This document shows, piece by piece, positions 1 through 10,044 of a stretch of 38,176 nt of DNA (positions are counted from its first letter, which is position 1; each line of letters starts with the position of its first letter). The DNA comes from Nitrosomonadales bacterium. GTDB taxonomy: Bacteria > Pseudomonadota > Gammaproteobacteria > Burkholderiales > Gallionellaceae. The stretch is taken from the NCBI GenBank assembly GCA_947475825.1, contig CANJMS010000014.1, forward strand, positions 1 to 38,176, in the 5' to 3' direction. The translations under genes were made by a program, and so were the position numbers. The notes under the pieces are model-generated. The model had not been told where the DNA came from. It ran no database searches and worked only from the letters and a program-made list of their open reading frames with translations.

Positions 1-103
1 CGAGTTGGTTCTTGATAATAACGTCAAAACGTGTATAGTCACTTCATCGCCGATTTGTTCACCAGCTTGCGGGGCGATTCATAAATTCCAGCTAAAGCGG
101 AGA

Positions 104-142
104 AAAACCCGTTTTCAGCAGCCAAGCTAAAACGGGTTTTTT
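104..142 (+). terminator. Rho-independent terminator-like hairpin
   Basis: AAAACCCGTTTT ... AAAACGGGTTTT inverted repeat (12-bp arms) followed by T-rich tract. Confidence 0.65.
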
Positions 143-259
143 GTTGTGCCGCCAATTTAATAGCAACTTGCAGGGCGGGATATAAATGCTGCTAAAGCGC
201 TTTCAATTCTCCTTCCCCTGAGATTGCCTGCGCCGGGCAAAGGGGGCAAGGAGATCATC

Positions 260-1036
260 ATGTCAGTCCATGGAATCAAAAAAGAAAGTTACAGAAATCC
301 ATCCCAGCTCTTCCACGAAGGAAAGAAAGCTTTTCAAACATTCAAGAGCTTTCCCTATCTGAGCACTCGCGTATTTCCCGCGCTCTACAACATCAACATC
401 TACCCAGGGGGCTTGTCGGAATCAGATTTGATCGAGCTCGCCCGCCAGCAAGTGCGCGCAAATAAATTGCCAGCTTGCCTTGCATTCGGCTGGAACCGTG
501 GCCTGTGGTTCGATGGGGTCGGTTACGAAACGTGGTGTAATTTCATCCAAAAGGGGGGCGCAATCCTGGGCGACAAATTGAAAGCGCCGCAGGACTTTTC
601 ACGCGACGATGACTTTGCTACACGAAGTCAGCTTCTTGATGAGTACTCGAACAAAAGCCGGAGAGGAGGTGGGTATCTTGTGGGAGACCCGGAAAATTGT
701 GTACGGGAGGCGACGCAGGAAGATGCACAAATTGGTGAGCTACACGGCAATATCATTCCACGAAGCATCACAGTATGTAAGGTGTGCGGCGATCTGAAAG
801 GTGAATGCTTTTACCCAGAGTCTGAATGCTACAGCGACAAAATTTGGAAATTGACTTGTCGATGCGAGAACGACAATCTATGTGCGGCTTGCGGTGAACC
901 ACTATTTCATCACAAGCTAGATTCATGCTTCTACGACAGAGATAGCGGGGGGATTTTACATGTGGCCGGCTATCTCGTATTTGGCCATGAGTGCGGAAAA
1001 GCACAAGTACCTCAAATATCCCGGAAGAAAGAGTGA
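260..1036 (+). CDS. Hypothetical protein with Cys-rich (zinc-ribbon-like) C-terminal region
   Basis: ORF 224..1036; AGGAG at appropriate distance before ATG at 260. C-terminal half carries CKVCG, CRCENDNLCAACGE and HECGK clusters. No family recognised. Confidence 0.65.
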   Translation: MSVHGIKKESYRNPSQLFHEGKKAFQTFKSFPYLSTRVFPALYNINIYPGGLSESDLIELARQQVRANKLPACLAFGWNRGLWFDGVGYETWCNFIQKGGAILGDKLKAPQDFSRDDDFATRSQLLDEYSNKSRRGGGYLVGDPENCVREATQEDAQIGELHGNIIPRSITVCKVCGDLKGECFYPESECYSDKIWKLTCRCENDNLCAACGEPLFHHKLDSCFYDRDSGGILHVAGYLVFGHECGKAQVPQISRKKE

Positions 1037-1396
1037 GATTTCATGTTAACTTCCTAATTGATTTGTAAGGTTTGTAATAAGGAGTTAAGTATCTATGGTT
1101 GAAAATAATGAAGCGTCTATCAATGTGCCGCGATTTTTCTTCACAGCGCCTTGGGAGCCGTTGATCGTGCGACGGGGTGGGTGCATTAGCAGATCAATTT
1201 GCTGACGCAGTTGCACCGGATGACGAATAGCAGCTTTGGAGCAGCGTAATTACGATACTGTTTTCAGTATGCCACTTGGGCGGACGGTGTGCATGGCAGG
1301 TGAGCGGGAAAGGAGCTACGAAGGCCGAAGCCGGTTCAATCGCCTAGCAATTTTCTGGTGTACCCACTGGTGTACCCATGGAGAATAATTGAAAGG

Positions 1397-1438
1397 AAAA
1401 AATAAAAAGGACTTACAGCGGTTAAGCTGCAAGTCCTT
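1397..1438 (-). terminator. Terminator downstream of the tRNA genes
   Basis: On minus strand AAGGACTTGCAGC-TTAACC-GCTGTAAGTCCTT then TTTATTTTTTCC; near-perfect long stem plus U-tract. Confidence 0.8.
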
Positions 1439-1456
1439 AATTCCCACCACTAATTC

Positions 1457-1533
1457 TGGTGCGCCCGGAGCGATTCGAACGCCCGACCCCTTGGTTCGTA
1501 GCCAAGTACTCTATCCATCTGAGCTACGGGCGC
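1457..1533 (-). tRNA. tRNA-Arg (anticodon ACG)
   Basis: Reverse complement GCGCCCGTAGCTCAGATGGATAGAGTACTTGGCTACGAACCAAGGGGTCGGGCGTTCGAATCGCTCCGGGCGCACCA folds as a cloverleaf with encoded CCA. Confidence 0.95.
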
Positions 1534-1557
1534 GGTTAATTGATAACAAAACTTCTT

Positions 1558-1650
1558 TGGCGGAGAGAGAGGGATTCGAACCCTCGGTAAGGCTATAAAC
1601 CCTACGCTCCCTTAGCAGGGGAGTACCTTCGACCACTCGGCCATCTCTCC
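1558..1650 (-). tRNA. tRNA-Ser (anticodon GCT)
   Basis: Reverse complement GGAGAGATGGCCGAGTGGTCGAAGGTACTCCCCTGCTAAGGGAGCGTAGGG...GGTTCGAATCCCTCTCTCTCCGCCA; class II tRNA with long variable arm. Confidence 0.95.
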
Positions 1651-1891
1651 AAAAGGCCGCGCAGAGTACCGCAATCCCCGCTAAAGGTCAAACTACGATA
1701 GCTTCTTCCAATGTACCAGTCTGGAAGAGGCTGGTACAGTACTGGACATATTTTGTTAATTCCCGTAGAATGCTGCGTCTTCGTTGCCGAAGTTGCCGAA
1801 ATATTAACTGATAGTCTTAATAATTAGGTTTACTTACAGCGGATAGAAATTTTGTGTGTGGTTATGTTTAATTTACTGTAAAGGATAGAAA

Positions 1892-2089
1892 ATGAATCGT
1901 CTTGCTCTCGTTGTTGCCTTGTTTGCTTTTTCATTAGCTGCTTGTGGTCCTAAGCCAGCCGCCACCCCCGCTGCAGAAACTCCTGCAGCAGCTGCTGCAC
2001 CTGCTGCACCTGCTGCACCTGCTGCACCTGCTGCACCTGCTGCACCTGCTGCACCTGCTGCTGAGCCTGCTGAGCCTGCAAAACACTAA
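1892..2089 (+). CDS. Small Ala/Pro-repeat lipoprotein
   Basis: MNRLALVVALFAFSLAACGPKP: signal peptide with lipobox LAAC, then (AAP)n tail. Preceded by AAGGATAG. Confidence 0.75.
   Translation: MNRLALVVALFAFSLAACGPKPAATPAAETPAAAAAPAAPAAPAAPAAPAAPAAPAAEPAEPAKH
1990..2060 (+). repeat. 9-bp tandem repeat (GCTGCACCT)n
   Basis: About eight uninterrupted GCTGCACCT units inside the lipoprotein gene; unit length is a multiple of 3. Confidence 0.9.
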
Positions 2090-2188
2090 GAAAACGCTAG
2101 ATAAGTACTGCGACAAGTTCAGTGCGGACAGCAAGATTTTTATTTCATGTGTGACAAGCTTACCAAGCCTTGATCTGTATCTACTTGT

Positions 2189-2204
2189 TCAGTGCTTCCC
2201 TAAG
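2189..2204. repeat. Solo TIR remnant of the same family as the MITE at 21206..21478
   Basis: TCAGTGCTTCCCTAAG identical to the right TIR tip plus flanking CTAAG of the MITE near rnhB. Confidence 0.5.
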
Positions 2205-2218
2205 CAGATTTATTATTA

Positions 2219-2241
2219 AGCCGACCTAGGTCGGCTTTTTT
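2219..2241 (+). terminator. Rho-independent terminator
   Basis: AAGCCGACCTAGGTCGGCTTTTTTC: palindromic stem AGCCGACC/GGTCGGCT followed by T-run. Confidence 0.8.
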
Positions 2242-2345
2242 CACGCCCGTTTTTTTAACAGAAATGCTGTATGTAACCTCATCACCCTATCGTGCCAATT
2301 AGCCTTATTCCAATTTCTGATAAACAGGAGCACGAGGCGGCAAGG

Positions 2346-2440
2346 GTGAGGCGACGGTGCGTGGTTGTTGCCGACTCATCGGCTTTACAACCACAGTCTA
2401 CCCCTTGTGGGTGAAGACCGTACATTTGATACGGCTAGCA
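2346..2440 (+). ncRNA. Putative structured RNA element, copy 1 (HEARO/omega-RNA-like candidate)
   Basis: GTGGTTGT-T-GCCGA-CTCA-TCGGC-TTT-ACAACCAC nested hairpin, then GTCT-ACCC-CTTGT-GGGT-GA-AGAC hairpin; the same core recurs in diverged form at 32844..32920. Confidence 0.4.
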
Positions 2441-2589
2441 GCCTGTCGGTCTTCGCACCCAGCCCACGCCCGTCTGAACCACAAATTAAAATTGACCGTT
2501 ACTTCATCAAAGACTTATTCTGATTTTCATCCAATCGCGTTTCGATCTCTTTGAACGTGGCAATGGTATCGCCATTTCCCTCTCTGCTA

Positions 2590-2870
2590 CCCCACCAACA
2601 TAAACATTCGCTTCAAATTCCACGCCATCGCCACCAGCTTCATCCAGCCTTTGACGTTTTCTAATCCGCGTAACGAGAATTGACGGAATCCCATTACCGA
2701 TTTGACAATGCCTATCATCGGCTCCACCGTGCTTTTGCGTTGCGCATCAATTTCTCGTCCCGCTTTCGTCTGAAGCTGATGCCGCATCCGCTCCATCCCG
2801 GTTGCGTTCTCTTTGAGTGGCGGCGGTTCGGTAAAACGAGCCCATTGGAGTTGGAGCGAGTCAGCATCTC
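2590..2870 (-). pseudogene. Degraded transposase C-terminal fragment (IS1182-like)
   Basis: Minus-strand reading ...WARFTEPPPLKENATGMERMRHQLQTKAGREIDAQRKSTVEPMIGIVKSVMGFRQFSLRGLENVKGWMKLVAMAWNLKRMFMLVG resembles transposase C-termini; N-terminal part absent (in-frame stop upstream). Confidence 0.7.
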
Positions 2871-3127
2871 AAGCTGGGCGTCACCCTCAGGCAGCTGGAT
2901 GTGCAGGCAGCAAAGATGAGCGACAATGACGCTACCTCGGCACTGAACAATGCAAAAAGAAAGTTGTTCCAGGCTATACTCTGCTGCAATAAAAAAACAG
3001 ACTTGAGAGAAACAGGCATGACAAAACGAAGAAGTATTTATCAATCCGACTGAGCCAGAACAGGGTTCAAATACTCAGATTCATCGACCTTCGTTCAGAC
3101 TCATTTTTAGATTGGAAAAGACTACGA

Positions 3128-4360
3128 TTATATCCCTTCCTGGTCCAAGTCAAACGCTTTGTGTAGGACACGCACAGCCAGTTCCAGATATTTTTCATCA
3201 ATCACGACAGAGATCTTTATTTCAGAAGTGGAGATCATTTGAATATTGATCCCCTCTTCGGCCAAAGTGCGGAACATTTTACTGGCAATACCCACATGCG
3301 AACGCATACCTACGCCAACAACTGACACTTTTGCGGTTTTGTCATCGCCTACTACAGCTGCCGCACCAATGTGTTTTTGAACTTTATTTTTTAAAATCTC
3401 CATCGCCTTGGAAAATTCATTGCGGTGCACGGTAAAAGAAAAGTCAGTGGTTCCGTCCGTGCCGACATTCTGAATAATAATATCGACATCAATGTTCGCA
3501 TCGCTAACCGGGCCTATGATTTGATAAGCGATGCCCGGCCTATCAGGCACACCCCGCACGGTTATTTTAGCTTCGTCGCGATTAAAAGCAATGCCTGAAA
3601 TGATCGCCTGTTCCATATTTTTATCTTCCTCAAAAGTTATCAGCGTGCCCTCACCTTCGTCCTGAAAGCTGGATAGCACGCGCAGTCTGACTTTATATTT
3701 ACCGGCAAATTCCACCGAGCGGATTTGTAATACCTTAGAACCCAGGCTCGCCATTTCCAACATCTCTTCAAAGGTGATGGTTTTTAAGCGGCGCGCTTCT
3801 GGTACGATGCGCGGATCGGTGGTGTACACACCATCCACGTCGGTGTAAATCTGGCATTCGTCCGCGCCCAGCGCTGCTGCCAGTGCCACGCCTGTGGTGT
3901 CTGAACCACCGCGTCCCAGCGTAGTAATATTGCCGTTTTCATCCACGCCCTGAAATCCAGCCACCACCACCACATAATCATTAGCTAAGTCGAGGCGAAT
4001 ATTTTGCTCATCTATACCCAGTATGCGTGCCTTGGTAAATGCGCTATCCGTCAGAATTTTTACTTGCGCGCCAGTATAACTTTTAGCTTTCAAGCCAACC
4101 TGCATTAACGCCATGGCGACCAAACCAATGGTCACCTGTTCACCTGTAGACAGCACCACATCGAGTTCGCGTGGATCGGGCGAATCTTGGATATTTTTGG
4201 CCAAGGCCAACAGACGATTTGTCTCACCGCTCATGGCAGAAACCACGACCACTACTTGATGCCCCTGCGCTTTGTATTTGGCTACGCGACGCGCCACGCT
4301 CTGCATACGCTCTACGCTGCCAACAGATGTGCCACCATATTTTTGAACAATCAGTGCCAC
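3128..4360 (-). CDS. lysC: Aspartate kinase
   Basis: MALIVQKYGGTSVGSVERMQSVARRV..., LGRGGSDTTGVALAAALGADECQIYTDVDGVYTTDPRIV, C-terminal ACT domains. Confidence 0.98.
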   Translation of the reverse strand: MALIVQKYGGTSVGSVERMQSVARRVAKYKAQGHQVVVVVSAMSGETNRLLALAKNIQDSPDPRELDVVLSTGEQVTIGLVAMALMQVGLKAKSYTGAQVKILTDSAFTKARILGIDEQNIRLDLANDYVVVVAGFQGVDENGNITTLGRGGSDTTGVALAAALGADECQIYTDVDGVYTTDPRIVPEARRLKTITFEEMLEMASLGSKVLQIRSVEFAGKYKVRLRVLSSFQDEGEGTLITFEEDKNMEQAIISGIAFNRDEAKITVRGVPDRPGIAYQIIGPVSDANIDVDIIIQNVGTDGTTDFSFTVHRNEFSKAMEILKNKVQKHIGAAAVVGDDKTAKVSVVGVGMRSHVGIASKMFRTLAEEGINIQMISTSEIKISVVIDEKYLELAVRVLHKAFDLDQEGI

Positions 4361-4474
4361 GATTTTCTATGCCTTAAATTATAAAACGAGCAGAATTCTA
4401 TACTAATAGGGTGCTGGGAAGCTACTGCGCTCGCACTGTTACCACTCTGACATTATCACTATTGGTATGTGTCA

Positions 4475-5566
4475 CTATTTTTTCGCACCGAGTGCCAACG
4501 CGCGCAATCGTGCTTGCTCAAGCCGCGCAGAATCAGGTTTCTGCAGCCAGCCTTGTAAATTCTCTACTACCAGATCAGTTAAAGCATGCATCCAATCGGG
4601 TCGTTCGTTTAGACAGGGAATGTAGTGATATTCCCCGCCGCCTGCCTGTTGAAAATCGTGCTTGCCTTCCATCGCGATTTCTTCTAACGTCTCCAAACAA
4701 TCTGATACAAAACCCGGACATACTACGTCCACCCGTTTGGTTTTTTTCTTGCCTAATTCCTTGAGCGTGGCTGTGGTGTACGGCTTAATCCATTCCGCAC
4801 GACCAAAACGCGATTGAAAACTAACCGTGTATTGCGCTGCTTTGAGCCCTAATTCCTCTGCAATCAAACGACCTGTTTTGAGGCATTCACAATGGTAAGG
4901 ATCGCCCTTATCCAAGGTGTAGCGCGGCACGCCGTGAAAACTCATGACCAGATGATCTGGCCGACCATGCGTCATCCAATCATCCAATATATTTTGTGCG
5001 GATGCTTTGATGTAACCGGGGTAGTCGTGAAAGTGTTTGATGGTGCGTAAAGCAGGCATATTGCGTTGCTTGAGTAATTCGCTCATTACCGCGTCGAATG
5101 CGGTTGCAGTTGCGCTGGCAGCGTATTGTGGATAGAGCGGCACAAGCAGAATACGCTGGCAATTTTGTGCTTTAAGTTGCGCCAATACACTGGGTATAGA
5201 AGGGTTACCATAGCGCATGGCGTACTCCACAACCAGTGGTACATCACGCTGGCTCTCGCCCAAATAGCCCAGCAACAGTTTGGCTTGACGCTCGGTGTGT
5301 ACTCTTAACGGTGAGCCTTCCGGCATCCAGATTGAGGCATATTTTGCTGCTGATTTTTTTGGGCGGACGTTGAGAATGAGACCATTTAGGATGAACCACC
5401 AAACTAATCTGGGGATTTCTACCACACGCGGATCGCTGAGAAATTGCTTGAGATAAGGTTTAACGGCTTGCGCAGTAGGCGCATCCGGCGTACCTAGACT
5501 CACCAGTAATATCGCTGCTTTTTCTATTGTGCCGTGCGTATAGGGTGGCTCACTTGGATAAGTCAT
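4475..5566 (-). CDS. hemH: Ferrochelatase
   Basis: [57 protein letters not shown]. Confidence 0.97.
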   Translation of the reverse strand: MTYPSEPPYTHGTIEKAAILLVSLGTPDAPTAQAVKPYLKQFLSDPRVVEIPRLVWWFILNGLILNVRPKKSAAKYASIWMPEGSPLRVHTERQAKLLLGYLGESQRDVPLVVEYAMRYGNPSIPSVLAQLKAQNCQRILLVPLYPQYAASATATAFDAVMSELLKQRNMPALRTIKHFHDYPGYIKASAQNILDDWMTHGRPDHLVMSFHGVPRYTLDKGDPYHCECLKTGRLIAEELGLKAAQYTVSFQSRFGRAEWIKPYTTATLKELGKKKTKRVDVVCPGFVSDCLETLEEIAMEGKHDFQQAGGGEYHYIPCLNERPDWMHALTDLVVENLQGWLQKPDSARLEQARLRALALGAKK

Positions 5567-5609
5567 TGTCCATTTCTCCCATCATATTATTGTTAATTGG
5601 GTGCGCCGC

Positions 5610-6638
5610 TTAATGCAGCGACAAGGCATTGCTCAGTAATTTAGCGGTGATATCTACAATGGGGATGACTTTTTCATAATTCATACGCTTCGGCCCCACC
5701 ACGGCTAAGGTGCCGACTGTTTGTCCATCCACCATGTAGGGCGCACTGACTACACTGCAATCATCCAACCCCTGCAAGCCTGATTCGCTCCCCACAAAAA
5801 TATGCACGCCTTGTGCATGGCGACTCACATTCAGTAATTGTAACAATTCCGTTTTTTGCTCGAACACGTCAAACAAGTTACGCAACTGCTTCATGTTGGA
5901 AGAAAGATCATTGATGTGCAGCAATTTACGTTCACCACTAATAACATAATTTTCATTCTTGCTGGCCATCACCGCATCACTGGCTACAATCGCCGCGCTC
6001 ATCAACGCGGTCAATTCATGTTGCAGTTGCTGTAATTCTGCTTGCATACGCTGGTGTATATCCTGAAAAGGGCAATCTGCATAATGCTTGCTCAAAAAAT
6101 TGCCCGCTTCATTCAACTGTGACTGTGAGTAGTCTTTGTGCGTGACCAGCACCCGGTTTTCCACCTCACCATCCGGCATGACGATAATCAACAGCACACG
6201 ATTTTCTGACAAGCGCAGAAATTCAATCTGCCGCACCATAATATTCGCACGCTGGGGAGTCGCCACCACGCCGGCGAAATGGGTTAATTCCGACAGTAAA
6301 TTTGATGCCTGATTAATTAAACGTGAAGGATTGTCCGGTTGCCATTGAAGTTCTAGCTGCTGCACTCGTGTGCTATCCAACGGCTGTATGACCATCAAGG
6401 TATCGATAAATAATCGATAGCCAAGCGCCGTGGGCACACGCCCGGCAGAGGTGTGTGGACTACTGACCAATTTCATCTCCTCCATTTCGGCCATAACACT
6501 GCGGATCGTGGCTGGACTGACTCCCAGGCCGGAAAGTTGCTGTAACGCGCGCGACCCCACTGGCTGACCATCACTCACATAACGGTCTACCAGCGTTTTA
6601 AGTAAAATTTGGGCGCGCTCATTTAACATGGCAGGCAT
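5610..6638 (-). CDS. hrcA: Heat-inducible transcription repressor HrcA
   Basis: MLNERAQILLKTLVDRYVSDGQPVGSRAL... and GVHIFVGSE domain. Confidence 0.95.
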   Translation of the reverse strand: MPAMLNERAQILLKTLVDRYVSDGQPVGSRALQQLSGLGVSPATIRSVMAEMEEMKLVSSPHTSAGRVPTALGYRLFIDTLMVIQPLDSTRVQQLELQWQPDNPSRLINQASNLLSELTHFAGVVATPQRANIMVRQIEFLRLSENRVLLIIVMPDGEVENRVLVTHKDYSQSQLNEAGNFLSKHYADCPFQDIHQRMQAELQQLQHELTALMSAAIVASDAVMASKNENYVISGERKLLHINDLSSNMKQLRNLFDVFEQKTELLQLLNVSRHAQGVHIFVGSESGLQGLDDCSVVSAPYMVDGQTVGTLAVVGPKRMNYEKVIPIVDITAKLLSNALSLH

Positions 6639-6684
6639 TCTAACATTGACTTCCTACCGCGTTGACTAAACTTGGATAAGCATT

Positions 6685-6712
6685 TTGACGGCTTGCCACA
6701 TTTGTGTATAAT
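6685..6712 (+). promoter_or_regulatory. Sigma70-type promoter for rplU
   Basis: TTGACG-16 bp-TATAAT, 40 bp upstream of the rplU ATG. Confidence 0.75.
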
Positions 6713-6751
6713 GCGCGGCTCTGTAAAACCGCACGTAAATGAGGTCGTTAT

Positions 6752-7063
6752 ATGTATGCAGTAATTAAGTCTGGCGGTAAGCAATATCGCGTAATTCAAG
6801 GTGAAACCCTTAAAGTTGAGACCATTGCCGGTGAAATTGGCAGTGCAATCATTTTGGATAAGGTGTTAATGGTAGGTAGCGGCGATGCAGTATCGGTTGG
6901 CAAGCCACTCCTAACAGGCGCTAAAGTCACGGCAACCATTATTTCAAATGGTCGTGGTGATAAAATTCGCATTTTCAAAATGCGTCGCCGCAAACATTAT
7001 CAAAAGCATCAAGGTCATCGTCAAAACTATACTGAAATCCGCATCGACGGCATTTCAGCTTAA
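6752..7063 (+). CDS. rplU: 50S ribosomal protein L21
   Basis: [14 protein letters not shown]... [23 protein letters not shown]. Confidence 0.98.
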   Translation: MYAVIKSGGKQYRVIQGETLKVETIAGEIGSAIILDKVLMVGSGDAVSVGKPLLTGAKVTATIISNGRGDKIRIFKMRRRKHYQKHQGHRQNYTEIRIDGISA

Positions 7064-7081
7064 CGCTAAGGGAGCAGTAAC

Positions 7082-7339
7082 ATGGCATCGAAAAAAGGCG
7101 GGGGCAGTACCAGTAACGGTCGCGACTCACACTCGAAACGCTTAGGTATAAAAAGCTATGGCGGTGAGTTGATTAACGCAGGCAGCATTATCGTGCGTCA
7201 GCGCGGCACACAATTCCACGCAGGCGATAATGTTGGCATGGGCAAAGATCACACATTGTTTGCTACGGTGACTGGGAAAGTTACGTTCGCTGTTAAAGGA
7301 CCACATCAGCGCAGAACAGTAAGCGTGGTTGCAGCGTAG
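7082..7339 (+). CDS. rpmA: 50S ribosomal protein L27
   Basis: [61 protein letters not shown]. Confidence 0.98.
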   Translation: MASKKGGGSTSNGRDSHSKRLGIKSYGGELINAGSIIVRQRGTQFHAGDNVGMGKDHTLFATVTGKVTFAVKGPHQRRTVSVVAA

Positions 7340-7360
7340 GCATACATAAGAAGTCAATAT

Positions 7361-7389
7361 AAAGCCCTATCCTGCGATAGGGCTTTTTT
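7361..7389 (+). terminator. Rho-independent terminator after rpmA
   Basis: AAAGCCCTATC-CTGC-GATAGGGCTTTTTT. Confidence 0.9.
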
Positions 7390-7390
7390 G

Positions 7391-7441
7391 TTTACCCAGA
7401 AATGTTTACCCAAAAATATTTACCCCAGGCAATATTTACCC
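7391..7441 (+). repeat. Degenerate tandem repeat TTTACCCRRNAATA (14-16 bp units, about 4 copies)
   Basis: TTTACCC starts at 7391, 7405, 7419, 7435. Confidence 0.75.
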
Positions 7442-7494
7442 GACACTAAAATTAACTCGGTAAAATTTTAAAAAAGGAAAACCATTCCAAATAA

Positions 7495-9773
<2,279 letters not shown>

Positions 9774-9871
9774 CAACAGTTCCATTTAATTAACCTACAA
9801 ATTTAATGATATACTTGACACCCTGGGTGGTTTTTCTACAGCTTCGTTAGTATAATCAACAGAATGCGGTA

Positions 9872-9886
9872 TATATGAATCATATA
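9872..9886. promoter_or_regulatory. Perfect palindrome TATATGA-A-TCATATA upstream of adhesin locus
   Basis: 15-bp palindrome in the long proB-adhesin intergenic region. Confidence 0.4.
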
Positions 9887-9927
9887 CTTCAGTCTAGCCG
9901 TATATTATTCTTGCATCAATCCATATG

Positions 9928-9948
9928 GTGTGTGAAAATTGCACACAC
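9928..9948. promoter_or_regulatory. Inverted repeat GTGTGTG-N7-CACACAC upstream of adhesin locus
   Basis: 7-bp arms, 7-nt spacer; operator-like or 5' UTR hairpin. Confidence 0.4.
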
Positions 9949-10044
9949 TAAAGGCAGGTGAGCAAGTAGGGATCAAATTAAAGAACTGCTACTTATTGGC
10001 CGAAAAGATTGTATATTTGAATTTATTTTATGAGGAGAAAAATA

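Noticed and set aside
1389-1598. 69-aa ORF (GAPGAIRTPDPLVRS...EREGFEPSVRL)
   Set aside because: Antisense reading of the two tRNA genes; a familiar spurious tRNA-derived peptide pattern.
1934-2219. ORFs 1934..2134 (-) and 1944..2219 (+)
   Set aside because: Artefacts of the 9-bp repeat leaving all frames open; the real gene is the lipoprotein 1892..2089.
2357-2554. 65-aa plus-strand ORF
   Set aside because: Overlaps the structured RNA candidate; no RBS and no protein-like pattern.
2715-3044. 109-aa minus-strand ORF
   Set aside because: Out-of-frame reading of the transposase fragment plus flanking DNA.
4411-4764. 117-aa plus-strand ORF overlapping hemH 3' end
   Set aside because: Antisense to a clearly conserved gene (hemH).
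9815-9856. TTGACA (9815) and TATAAT (9851) as a promoter for the adhesin locus
   Set aside because: Spacing of 30 bp is too long for a sigma70 promoter; each box alone is not enough.
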